Origin: Nannochloris sp. 'desiccata'
Taxonomy: Eukaryota; Chlorophyta; Trebouxiophyceae; Chlorellales; Chlorellaceae
Reading direction: 5' to 3'
DNA length: 64,000 nt
Assembly: GCA_019044685.2 (NCBI GenBank)
Contig: JAGTXX020000009.1
Coordinates: 1-64,000, forward strand
The position numbers and the translations under genes are program-made. Below, piece after piece: positions 10,891-20,360 of this stretch. Every line of letters starts with the position of its first letter. Position 1 is the first letter of the stretch. Under the pieces are notes generated by a model. It was not told the DNA's origin. It saw only the letters and a program-made list of their open reading frames with translations, and made no database searches.

Positions 10891-13139
10891 GTCTCGACAC
10901 AATCTCCAAGGTGGGTGACCTGGCTCAACTGAAAACAGCTGGGAATACCATGCACGCTCTCCTACACATTCACTATAGCTACATGACCGGTAATCACAGC
11001 TCCATGACCGGTCTGAAGACCAGGCTGGAGGGGCAGCTGGTGGCATGCCCCATCACCACAGTGAGCGTCTCGACACAATCTCCAAGGTGGGTGACCTGGC
11101 TCAACTGAAAACAGCTGGGAATACCATGCACGCTCTCCTACACATTCAATATAGCTACATGACCGGTAATCACAGCTCCATGACCGGTCTGAAGACCAGG
11201 CTGGAGGGGCAGCTGGTGGCATGCCCCATCACCACAGTGCCCGTCTCAACACAATCTCCAAGGTGGGTGACCTGGCTCGAACTAAACCAGCTGGGAATAC
11301 CATGCACGCTCTCCTACACATTCACTATAGCTACATGACCGGTAATCACAGCTCCATGACCGGTCTGAAGACCAGGCTGGAGGGGCAGCTGGTGGCATGG
11401 CCATCACCACAGTGCCCGTCTCAACACAATCTCCAAGGTGGGTGACCTGGCTCAACTGAAAACAGCTGGGAATACCATGCACGCTCTCCTACACATTCAC
11501 TATAGCTACATGACCGGTAATCACAGCTCCATGACCGGTCTGAAGACCAGGCTGGAGGGGCAGCTGGTGGCATGCCCCATCACCACAGTGCCCGTCTCGA
11601 CACAATCTCCAAGGTGGGTGACCTGGCTCGAACTAAACCAGTTGGGAATACCATGCACGCTCTCCTACACATTCAATATAGCTACATGACCGGTAATCAC
11701 AGCTCCATGACCGGTCTGAAGACCAGGCTGGACGGGCAGCTGGTGGCATGCCCCATCACCACAGTGCCCGTCTCAACACAATCTCCAAGGTGGGTGACCT
11801 GGCTCAACTGAAAACAGCTGGGAATACCATGCACGCTCTCCTACACATTCACTATAGCTACATGACCGGTAATCACAGCTCCATGACCGGTCTGAAGACC
11901 AGGCTGGAGGGGCAGCTGGTGGCATGGCCATCACCACAGTGCCCGTCTCAACACAATCTCCAAGGTGGGTGACCTGGCTCAACTGAAAACAGCTGGGAAT
12001 ACCATGCACGCTCTCCTACACATTCAATATAGCTACATGACCGGTAATCACAGCTCCATGACCGGTCTGAAGACCAGGCTGGAGGGGCAGCTGGTGGCAT
12101 GCCCCATCACCACAGTGAGCGTCTCGACACAATCTCCAAGGTGGGTGACCTGGCTCAACTGAAAACAGCTGGGAATACCATGCACGCTCTCCTACACATT
12201 CACTATAGCTACATGACCGGTAATCACAGCTCCATGACCGGTCTGAAGACCAGGCTGGAGGGGCAGCTGGTGGCATGCCCTCATCACCACAGTGAGCGTC
12301 TCGACACAATCTCCAAGGTGGGTGACCTGGCTCAACTGAAAACAGCTGGGAATACCATGCACGCTCTCCTACACATTCACTATAGCTACATGACCGGTAA
12401 TCACAGCTCCATGACCGGTCTGAAGACCAGGCTGGAGGGGCAGCTGGTGGCATGCCCCATCACCACAGTGAGCGTCTCGACACAATCTCCAAGGTGGGTG
12501 ACCTGGCTCAACTGAAAACAGCTGGGAATACCATGCACGCTCTCCTACACATTCACTATAGCTACATGACCGGTAATCACAGCTCCATGACCGGTCTGAA
12601 GACCAGGCTGGAGGGGCAGCTGGTGGCATGCCCCATCACCACAGTGCCCGTCTCGACACAATCTCCAAGGTGGGTGACCTGGCTCAACTGAAAACAGCTG
12701 GGAATACCATGCACGCTCTCCTACACATTCACTATAGCTACATGACCGGTAATCACAGCTCCATGACCGGTCTGAAGACCAGGCTGGAGGGGCAGCTGGT
12801 GGCATGGCCATCACCACAGTGAGCGTCTCGACACAATCTCCAAGGTGGGTGACCTGGCTCAACTGAAAACAGCTGGGAATACCATGCACGCTCTCCTACA
12901 CATCCACTATAGCTACATGACCGGTAATCACGGCTCCATGACCGGTCTGAAGACCAGGCTGGAGGGGCAGCTGGTGGCATGGCCATCACCACAGTGAGCG
13001 TCTCGACACAATCTCCAAGGTGGGTGACCTGGCTCAACTGAAAACAGCTGGGAATACCATGCACGCTCTCCTACACATCCACTATAGCTACATGACCGGT
13101 AATCACGGCTCCATGACCGGTCTGAAGACCAGGCTGGAG
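10891..13139 (+). repeat. LINE promoter-like monomer array, 13 units
   Basis: Units start at 10891, 11067, 11243, 11418, 11594, 11770, 11945, 12121, 12298, 12474, 12650, 12825 and 13000. One step is 177 bp because of an extra T near 12281. Relative to the left array one unit is missing, and the order of unit variants near the 5' end differs. The first unit here has CACTATAG where the left array has CAATATAG. This indicates unequal exchange or conversion since the duplication. Confidence 0.85.
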
Positions 13140-14344
13140 CAGAATTAATAACGAGCTGCACCAAACATTGAAGAGAGTGGAAATGGTGCTGGAGCTGTTG
13201 AACTATCAATGCACAGAAATGGCATTACAGCTCAGCTGCGCGGGTCTATAGTCTCACTGACACATAGGAACGACCATTTAGCGCGCTGCACAGCAGCAGC
13301 AGCTGCATTTACCTGGTGATCAAGCCAGGAATTGCTGCAGCATGAGGCAAGTTGAAGCCGTGAGCAGGAAGTGCTGCCTTGCCGCCGCAGCTGTGTCACC
13401 CACATATCACGGCAGTAACTCCAAAGAGGGTCTCGACCGGTTTTGAATCCAAAGAGAACCAAAGACTGGGATTTGATCTGCGCACAGGGAAATCAAAAAG
13501 CTGGTGGGTCAGAACATTAATACCGGGAGAGAGCGCTGAATTATCGGTCATGAAAGTATGTAGAACATAAAGAAGGCAAGCTAGGGGGCCTAGAGAGCCT
13601 TTCTGCAGCTAACGATTTGTGCTGGATGGGCAGAAATCCCAGCTGAAAAGCGAGGACCGGTTCTTTCGCGGTCAACAGACTTACTTGATGTATGTACATT
13701 CCAGAAAATGGGCCCTCGACCGGTTTAGATTCCTGGATACCGGTATTTTTTGGCATTACCCGAATTGGGAGGATTTCAATTGAACTTTACAAAGCCAGCT
13801 GCAGCCTGGGAGGCCCTGCTAGGGGCTTGAACTATAGCTCTACATAATAGGTATCTAAAGGAAATTAAATATGGCAAAAAGAGCAAGGATTTGTCCACTA
13901 AAAAGCCGATCTGGCTCCAGACTGGGCAAAATGCGCGCCAGCGGATGCGGCTCCAAGACCTTATAGTGTGAGGAGCAGCACCGAGTACTTAACCCACCGC
14001 CACCACGACGGCACCGGAGGCGGCGGGCTTCATGAATTTACCTTTTTCTATCTGATCCCATTACCCCATGGTGGATGATCTGCAATGTACAAAGATTATT
14101 TTATGTTTATTAAAGTTGATGATGATTTTTGTGAAGGGAGCTGGATGGAAGCTCCTAGGGGTTCAACTTACCGGAACGAGTCCCGCCTCCTTTTAGCTTT
14201 AGTTTTTCTTTTTGTTTTTATGAAGCCATGGGGCTCGTATACCTCCTAGTAGACTTTGAGAGGATGCTCTACTGAACCCTGAGTGATGACGCGATATTTT
14301 GTTGCCAGAGATCACTTTAATGTAACAGTTTCAGTTTCAGTTTC
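10891..14344 (+). mobile_element. Internally deleted non-autonomous LINE (monomers + 5' module + 3' end)
   Basis: The element comprises a 13-unit monomer array (10891-13139), the 5' module (13140-13966), and then directly the last 23 codons of LINE ORF2 plus the 3' untranslated region (13967-14344). The module-to-3'-end junction corresponds to loss of 15214-19982 of the full LINE, with AG as 2-bp microhomology. The 3' part is nearly identical to 19983-20360. It ends in three copies of AGTTTC. It encodes no enzyme, so any mobility would depend on an autonomous LINE. The next LINE begins at the following base. Confidence 0.82.
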
Positions 14345-15117
14345 GGGAATCCGGCCTCCTTGACCGGGAATCCGAGCTGGCTAGACCAGAATTCAAGACC
14401 AGCTGCAGCAAGCTCTGGAGATGGTTGAAATGGTGCTGGAGCTGCTGGGCGACCAAGGCACGAAAATGGAATCATAGGTCACATACGCGGGTCTATGGTG
14501 TCGCTGGCACATAGAAACTATCATTCAACGCGCCGGGAGGTAGCAGACGCCGGATTTAACTAGCGTTCAAGCCAGTAATGGCTGCAGCATGAGGCAAGTG
14601 GAAGCCGTGAGCAGGAAGTGCCGGGTTGCTGCTGCAGCTATAATGCCGAGATACTATGACAGTAACTTCAATGAGGGTCTCGACCGGGAATAAAGAAAGA
14701 GGCGATCAAAGACTGGGATTTGATCTGCGGACAGGGGAATCAAAAAGCTGGTGGGTTTGAGAGTAAATCCCGGTCACAAGTACTGAATTCCCGGTCATGA
14801 GAGTATGTAGAACATAAATGAGGCCAGCTACCTGGTCTAGAGAGCTGTTTGGCAGTTACCGATTTGTGCGAAATGGGCAAAAATCCCAGCTGAAAAGCGA
14901 GAACCGGTCCTTTCGCGGTCAACAGACTTACTTGATATATGTACATTCCAGAAAACGGGGCCTCGACCGGGATAAAGTCCTGGAACCCGGGAATTTTTGA
15001 CATCACACGAATTGAGAGGATTTCAATTGAACTTTACAAAGCCAGCTGCAGCCTGGGAGGCCCTGCTAGGGGCTTAAACTATAGCTCTACATAATAGGTA
15101 TCTAAAGGAAATTAAAT

Positions 15118-15213
15118 ATGGCAAAAAGAGCAAGGATTTGTCCACTAAAAAGCCGATCTGGCTCCAGACTGGGCAAAATGCGCGCCAGCGGATGCGGCTC
15201 CAAGACCTTATAG
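15118..15213 (+). CDS. LINE leader ORF of 31 codons
   Basis: ATG at 15118 opens a 31-residue basic peptide (MAKRARICPL...) that stops at TAG 15211-15213 and overlaps the ATG of ORF1 (15192) in another frame. The same ORF is intact at 5221-5316 and 13871-13966. Its stop codon is the last base shared by all three module copies. It could be an upstream ORF controlling ORF1 translation; nothing shows that the peptide is made. Confidence 0.4.
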   Translation: MAKRARICPLKSRSGSRLGKMRASGCGSKTL

Positions 15214-16445
15214 ATTTTGGATGCCATAACTGGCAGACATCGTCAGTTCCTTCATCAGAGCTAGTTGAAATTGTAGTGTTGGGTTTGCCATTCCCCGCTC
15301 GTGGTTATCGTAACGGCCCCGCAGCAGCTAGAGCTTTTGCTCAGCTCTGTGACAGCGAATTAGGTCTACCACTGCACCTTGACAATATAATACACGTAAA
15401 ATATACGTGTGAGAGGGAAGGTAGTAGATCTAGGACGTGGTTGTGGCTGGACCGGGACTCCGCCCAAGCGATAATGACGGGAAAGCAAAACTTGCCTGCT
15501 GGTATTACTGTGGACAGAGTAAGAGCGCCTGCAGAGGTTAGAAGTAGATGGAGGGAGAGGAATACTCAAGATTTAGATCCACTGGATATCAATCAAACTT
15601 CCCATCCAATTGTCTCAGCTGTACCGACAACGGTGCCGCAACCTCCAGCTCCCAACAATTCTGTTCTTGAGACAGAAGTTGTCCCAATTGGAGCAGCTAT
15701 ACTCACAGATCCAGTGCCTGATGTTCCATCACCTGCTGTACTTCATGTTATTGAACATAAATTAGCTCAAAACAGGAGAAGAAATAAAGTAGCAGCTCCA
15801 TTAAATCGGATTTCTACACCTATTTCTTCGGCAGCGCCATCGCCGCTCTTGGATGATTCAGGTCCTTCTAGTAACGTTAAAGACACTATGAAGTCCTCTT
15901 TTTCTCCACCTCCACCTGGGTTCTCTCAAGTTATTAATAATGTAGCTTTTGAGGAAGTGCAGAGTGAAGCTAATGAGGAAAATGAACGATCAATAGAAGA
16001 TATTTTAGCTTTTCTAGAGGAAGAACAGCCCGCCGCCCCGGATGAAGAGATTGTGTTGGAAACTGCTACGTATCAAGGGAAAACTCAATACTGGGCAGTA
16101 TTTCCAGCCTATCAATATCCAAACATCCCGTACCGGATTGTAGAAGCTAAGACGGCTCCAGTACTTTTGAAAAGATGGAAGCGAAAGAAACAAAGCTTGA
16201 ATAAAGATGATTCTTTTTTGAAGTGGCAAGCTGCTCAAGCTGAAATTGTCCTTAAGAATCTAGATAAGCAGGATGAGAAGACATCGCAGTACAATATAAA
16301 GCAACTGCATGCAACTATCAATGCCTATCAAAATGCTCTTTCAATCAAAAATACTGCTGGTAATGGTGGCAACACTCCCGGCAGCGTTGCACCTCGGAGA
16401 TGTAGTTCCCGCTTGGCGGCAGCGACAGCAAGTAAAAAGCAATAG
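15192..16445 (+). CDS. LINE ORF1 protein (RNA-binding, RRM-like)
   Basis: The product is 417 aa from the first in-frame ATG, MRLQDLIDFG; the frame is open from 15138 but only from a TTG. Residues about 25-135 look like the RRM-type nucleic-acid binding fold of LINE ORF1 proteins: a hydrophobic EIVVLGLPF strand, a helix with FAQLCDSELG, a second hydrophobic strand and a basic end RSRWRERN. The middle is proline-rich and disordered, and an acidic helical stretch (EEVQSEANEENERS) precedes a lysine-rich C-terminus. No zinc knuckle is visible. ORF1 ends CAA-TAG-GAA and the next frame (ORF2) continues without a shift. Confidence 0.75.
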   Translation: MRLQDLIDFGCHNWQTSSVPSSELVEIVVLGLPFPARGYRNGPAAARAFAQLCDSELGLPLHLDNIIHVKYTCEREGSRSRTWLWLDRDSAQAIMTGKQNLPAGITVDRVRAPAEVRSRWRERNTQDLDPLDINQTSHPIVSAVPTTVPQPPAPNNSVLETEVVPIGAAILTDPVPDVPSPAVLHVIEHKLAQNRRRNKVAAPLNRISTPISSAAPSPLLDDSGPSSNVKDTMKSSFSPPPPGFSQVINNVAFEEVQSEANEENERSIEDILAFLEEEQPAAPDEEIVLETATYQGKTQYWAVFPAYQYPNIPYRIVEAKTAPVLLKRWKRKKQSLNKDDSFLKWQAAQAEIVLKNLDKQDEKTSQYNIKQLHATINAYQNALSIKNTAGNGGNTPGSVAPRRCSSRLAAATASKKQ

Positions 16446-19400
16446 GAAAGGTGGGATCAGGTGGAAATTGGTAAAGTAAAGGTAGTGCTTCAGAACATTC
16501 GTGGACAACTGGTGCGAGAAGCGCTGAACCTTGAGATTGAAGACGATATAGATATTATTATGTTGAATGAAATTTGGCTGCACGACGTGGAAGAGTTGCC
16601 GTATATTCCTGGTTTTAAGCTTTCTTATGGAGCAGCAAGACCTATTACAGCAAGGGCAACCGGATACGGTGGTGCAGCTATATATATTAAACAAGAAAAC
16701 TTTGGAAAAATCGACGTTTGGAGAGTGAGAGAGAGTGATGGAGTAATATGGATCAAGTGCCAAAAATCAGAGCGGGCGCCGGTGCAGTTTTTCTGCTGTT
16801 GCTATGCAGCTCCTGATAATACTCCAGGATGCCCCCAAAATATAGATGAATGGTTTGAAGAACTAGAAAACGAGATATCTATAGCGAGAGGATTGGGAGA
16901 AGTGCTTGTTGCTGGGGATTTTAATGCCCACATAGGCACAGAACCTGATTTTGACCGCCTTTGTGCTGCTGGCACTGATAGGGGATCTGGAGTTGATAGG
17001 CTGATAATGGAGGAGGACATGGTACATGCATGCTGCCCAAGGACCAGTGTAGATGCATCACTTAATTCTAGAGGGAAAAAGTTACTGCAGCTGTGTGATT
17101 TTACTGGACTGTATGTCGTCAACGGCAGAGTAGCAGGGGACATTCCCGCTGCTGCTACTTGCTTGACTAATTCAAAAAGTAAGGAACCCACATCAGTGAT
17201 TGATCTATTTTTAGCATGTCCAAAGGTTTTTATTAAAACTGAGTCTCTGAAAGTTGGTGGAAAACTTGCTCAAGGAGCAGATCACTTGGCAGTGACGGTG
17301 ACGATAAATGAATTCATGTCAATGTCTGAACTGATGGAAGGAGAATACGAAGCTGATGATGTTGAGCTTAGCATTTCTAATTCTACATCTTCTTTCAATA
17401 TTGGAGATGAGTTTATTATCGACCCAAAGCTGCTGCCTGCCTTTAAAGCAGAATTACAAGCAGCAGCACCTCTGCTAGAGCAAATTTGCGTTGCAGCGAA
17501 CGATGCTGCTGAATCTAAAAATGCAAATAAGCTGAACACGGCAGAGGCAGATCTTAGGAAAGTGTTATCTAATGCATGTGTAGCTGCCGGAATGAAAATA
17601 AAAGGAGCCGCACCCGATAAAGATCGTTGGGCAAGAAAAATGAATAAATTACCGCCAGCGCTAAAACTTCAGCAGAAGCAAGCAAGATCAACCCATAGGA
17701 GAGCTGTGAGAGAATGTGATGTAGAAGCAATCGTGACAAATCGTAATAAAGTCAAGAGATCACATCGTAATATACGAAAAGCGAGAAGATCACTTGGAGC
17801 GAAACTCCTCGAGCGTCTACTCAAATTTGATCCTAAAGAGTTTTATCAAAAGTATAGAAGACCTCCTTCTCCAACTTTGGTATCGCAAAGTGATTTGAGC
17901 AATCATTTTGAACAGCTACTAGGTGCTGAACCACCTGATCTGCCTGTACCTCCAATTGTGCCTGGCACCGTCCCGCCTCCGGAGAATATAGAAGGGCCGC
18001 TACAAACTCCTTTTTCAATGGAAGAGCTGTTACCAGCACTCAAGAAGGTCAGGAATGGTGCTGCCATGCTTGGTATCCTCAAACCTCAGCTTTTAAAATC
18101 TGCAGTTGCTGAAATAGGTCCAACACTGTTGGAGCTGTTAAATGCATCGGTGGCCGTAGGGAAGCTTCCCACAGCATGGGCTTTGAGCGCCATCACAGCA
18201 ATACCCAAAGCTGGCAGTGATACTAGAACTTGTGATGGGTATCGTGGAATAGCAGTAGGCACTTTGGCTGCCAAGCTGCATGGTTCTATGCTTGACATCA
18301 GAACGAGCTGCTGGGCGGAAGCGTCGGAGTTGCGAGCAGAAGGTCAATTTGGTTTTAGAAAAGGCAAAGGAACTGCCTCAGCCTCATTTATATTACGTGC
18401 TCTAACGGACAGAGTAAAGGCCCAGAAAGGTGGTAGGCTGTACACGTGTTTTGTTGATTTTAAGAAAGCATATGATTCAGTTCCCCGCCACTTGCTTTGG
18501 GCTAAGCTTGAGCGCAGAGGAGTGACTGGCTGGGTCTTAAATGCCATAAAAGCCATGTATGCTGATGTTCCTATGTGTGTGAAGTCATCTACGGGTCTAG
18601 GAAGGACATTTCAATCTAAATTGGGAGTGAAGCAGGGTTGCCCGCTGAGCCCACTGTTATTTGGTCTTTACTTGGATGACTGGGATGATGAGCTGAGAGC
18701 TGCTGCTGTAGCAAATAATATTGAATCGACTGGGTTTGACTTTCCTATCTTGAATAATATGCCTCTTCGCAGCCTTATGTATGCTGATGATTTGGTTCAG
18801 GCGGCAACGTCGATGCCAGGTCTCCGCAAGCAAATGGCACTGCTGGAAGATTTTTCTGCTCGGTGGGGACTTACTATTAATGCCTCTAAGACTAAACTAA
18901 TGCTATTTAGCGGAATACGGTCTATAAAAGAAGAAAAGGCAGCTGCGTTGTATATCGATGGCGAGGCGGTGGAAGTAGTTGAACAATTCAAGTATTTAGG
19001 GACTATTTTCCACTGCTCTAATGCTTTATCTAGATATGCTGTACCCGCCAGAGCTCTATCCGGCCGTAAAGCATACCATGCTACCAGGAGAAGACTGGAA
19101 GAATTAGAACTTAAAGGTGTAGATATCAATTTCAGACTTTTTGATGTGATGGTTGAACCTGTGCTTGGCTATGGAGCTGAAGTTTGGGCTCCTGAACTAC
19201 TATGTCAGGATCCATTAAAGAATAGTTGCGAGCGCGTTCATCTACAAGCTCTTAAATGGCTGTTTGGAGTTCGAAAAAGTGCTGCTAGTTGTATCGTCCT
19301 TGCGGAAGCTGGCCGGTGGCCATTGGCTTTGCGTTGGGTTAAAAGACTAACTCGATTTTACAATGGACTCGTAAAAGCACCATCTAATAGCATTTTAAAG

Positions 19401-20051
19401 AATGCTTTTATAGATAATTGCCAGCTTAAAGCAAATCCATTACCTGGCAGCATCCCATCAGCTGCACAGCGGTGCTGGGCGGCACAGCTGCAACGAGCTT
19501 TCGGTCTTTTTGGAGTAGTGATTTCTTTAGAAGAACCCTGTGAACTACATGTGAATCAAGTGTGTAGAAGATGGAAACAATGGTATCTCAGCGAGATCCA
19601 AAATGTTGACGAATCTAGGACTAAAATTTACAAATATGTTCATGAAATCAGAAATGGGTTGCCTGAAAAAGAATATTGTGCTGCTGCTTGCCTTACAATT
19701 CCTGGCTTCAGGAGTAGACAGCGACTATTACAGCTGAGAATGGGCTCACACTGGCTGAAGGAGGAAACAGGTCGATGGACTCACATTAAAAGGGAAGAGA
19801 GGGAATGCAAACAGTGTGCTGGTAAAGAAATGAATACTGTCGAGACGGTCGAACATATGGTTTTTAAGTGCCCTAATTATGATGACATTAGGGCAGATTT
19901 TTCTTGTTTAGATTTTAGTAATAATAACTTAAATGAGTTCTTAGAGCAGCAACAAACACAGCTTGGCAGTTTTGTCAAGAAGTGTGAGGAGCAGCACCGA
20001 GTACTTAACCCACCGCCACCACGACGGCACCGGAGGCGGCGGGCTTCATGA
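16446..20051 (+). CDS. LINE ORF2: AP-endonuclease + reverse transcriptase
   Basis: About 1200 codons lie in the same frame as ORF1, starting straight after its UAG. The endonuclease domain (about residues 1-285 counted from 16461) shows QNIRG, LNEIWL, GDFNAHIG, VIDLFLA and ADHLAV. The reverse transcriptase (about 500-830) shows FGFRKGKG, DFKKAYDSVP, KQGCPLSPLLF and the catalytic YADD near residue 773. A C-terminal CCHC motif (CKQC...EHM..KC) lies near 1116-1140. There is no ATG before residue 34, and starting there would remove the QNIRG endonuclease motif. ORF2 is therefore probably made by UAG read-through or by a non-AUG start. The clade is not assigned. Confidence 0.92.
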   Translation, partial: ERWDQVEIGKVKVVLQNIRGQLVREALNLEIEDDIDIIMLNEIWLHDVEELPYIPGFKLSYGAARPITARATGYGGAAIYIKQENFGKIDVWRVRESDGVIWIKCQKSERAPVQFFCCCYAAPDNTPGCPQNIDEWFEELENEISIARGLGEVLVAGDFNAHIGTEPDFDRLCAAGTDRGSGVDRLIMEEDMVHACCPRTSVDASLNSRGKKLLQLCDFTGLYVVNGRVAGDIPAAATCLTNSKSKEPTSVIDLFLACPKVFIKTESLKVGGKLAQGADHLAVTVTINEFMSMSELMEGEYEADDVELSISNSTSSFNIGDEFIIDPKLLPAFKAELQAAAPLLEQICVAANDAAESKNANKLNTAEADLRKVLSNACVAAGMKIKGAAPDKDRWARKMNKLPPALKLQQKQARSTHRRAVRECDVEAIVTNRNKVKRSHRNIRKARRSLGAKLLERLLKFDPKEFYQKYRRPPSPTLVSQSDLSNHFEQLLGAEPPDLPVPPIVPGTVPPPENIEGPLQTPFSMEELLPALKKVRNGAAMLGILKPQLLKSAVAEIGPTLLELLNASVAVGKLPTAWALSAITAIPKAGSDTRTCDGYRGIAVGTLAAKLHGSMLDIRTSCWAEASELRAEGQFGFRKGKGTASASFILRALTDRVKAQKGGRLYTCFVDFKKAYDSVPRHLLWAKLERRGVTGWVLNAIKAMYADVPMCVKSSTGLGRTFQSKLGVKQGCPLSPLLFGLYLDDWDDELRAAAVANNIESTGFDFPILNNMPLRSLMYADDLVQAATSMPGLRKQMALLEDFSARWGLTINASKTKLMLFSGIRSIKEEKAAALYIDGEAVEVVEQFKYLGTIFHCSNALSRYAVPARALSGRKAYHATRRRLEELELKGVDINFRLFDVMVEPVLGYGAEVWAPELLCQDPLKNSCERVHLQALKWLFGVRKSAASCIVLAEAGRWPLALRWVKRLTRFYNGLVKAPSNSILKNAFIDNCQLKANPLPGSIPSAAQRCWAAQLQRAFGLFGVVISLEEPCELHVNQVCRRWKQWYLSEIQNVDESRTKIYKYVHEIRNGLPEKEYCAAACLTIPGFRSRQRLLQLRMGSHWLKEETGRWTHIKREERECKQCAGKEMNTVETVEHMVFKCPNYDDIRADFSCLDFSNNNLNEFLEQQQTQLGSFVKKCEEQHRVLNPPPPRRHRRRRAS

Positions 20052-20360
20052 ATTTACCTCTTTCTATCTGATCCCATTACACCATGGTGGATGATATGCA
20101 ATGTACAAAGGTTATTTTATGTTTATTAAAGTTGATGATGATTTTTGTGAAGGGAGCTGGATGGAAGCTCCTAGGGATTCATCTTACCGGAACGAGTCCC
20201 GCCTCCTTTTAGCTTCAGTTTTTCTTTTTGTTTTTATGAAGCCATGGGGCTCGTATACCTCCTAGTAGACTTTGAGAGGATGCTCTACTGAACCCTGAGT
20301 GATGACGCGATATTTTGTTGCTAGAGATCACTTTAATGTAACAGTTTCAGTTTCAGTTTC
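20052..20360 (+). other. LINE 3' untranslated region and hexamer tail
   Basis: About 300 bp end GTAACAGTTTCAGTTTCAGTTTC. The tail is a short tandem hexamer rather than poly(A), as in several LINE clades. The second family (20361-29153 and 30145-31454) has AAGTTC hexamers instead and a recognisably related 3' region. Confidence 0.8.

Larger units (their letters stand above)
8826..13966. repeat. Segmental duplication, right copy
   Basis: This is the partner of 1-5316. The offset is 8825 bp through the gene part and 8650 bp after the tandem array, because this array is one unit shorter. To the right, the homology stops at 13966, exactly where this copy's LINE is joined to a LINE 3' end by an internal deletion. 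Confidence 0.93.
14345..20360 (+). mobile_element. Full-length-like non-LTR retrotransposon (LINE-1 copy)
   Basis: The layout is a 5' untranslated region 14345-15191, ORF1 15192-16445, ORF2 16446-20051 in the same frame after a UAG, and a 3' region 20052-20360 ending in (AGTTTC)3. The first 50 bp resemble the end of the 176-bp monomer (TGACCGGGAATC...GACCAG), so the element seems truncated inside its last promoter monomer. It follows directly on the tail of the deleted element and is itself followed directly by the next LINE. I saw no frameshift or premature stop other than the ORF1 UAG. Confidence 0.9.

Noticed and set aside
13966..13967. Deleted LINE explained as a spliced retrocopy
   Set aside because: The removed segment would start AT after TTATAG and has no GT donor; the junction has only 2-bp AG microhomology.
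15138..15191. LINE ORF1 starting at 15138
   Set aside because: The codon there is TTG; the first ATG in frame is at 15192.
16443..16445. Reassigned stop codon (UAG as sense)
   Set aside because: TAG is used as the final stop in clear genes such as the SRP receptor and Taspase genes, so the standard code applies.
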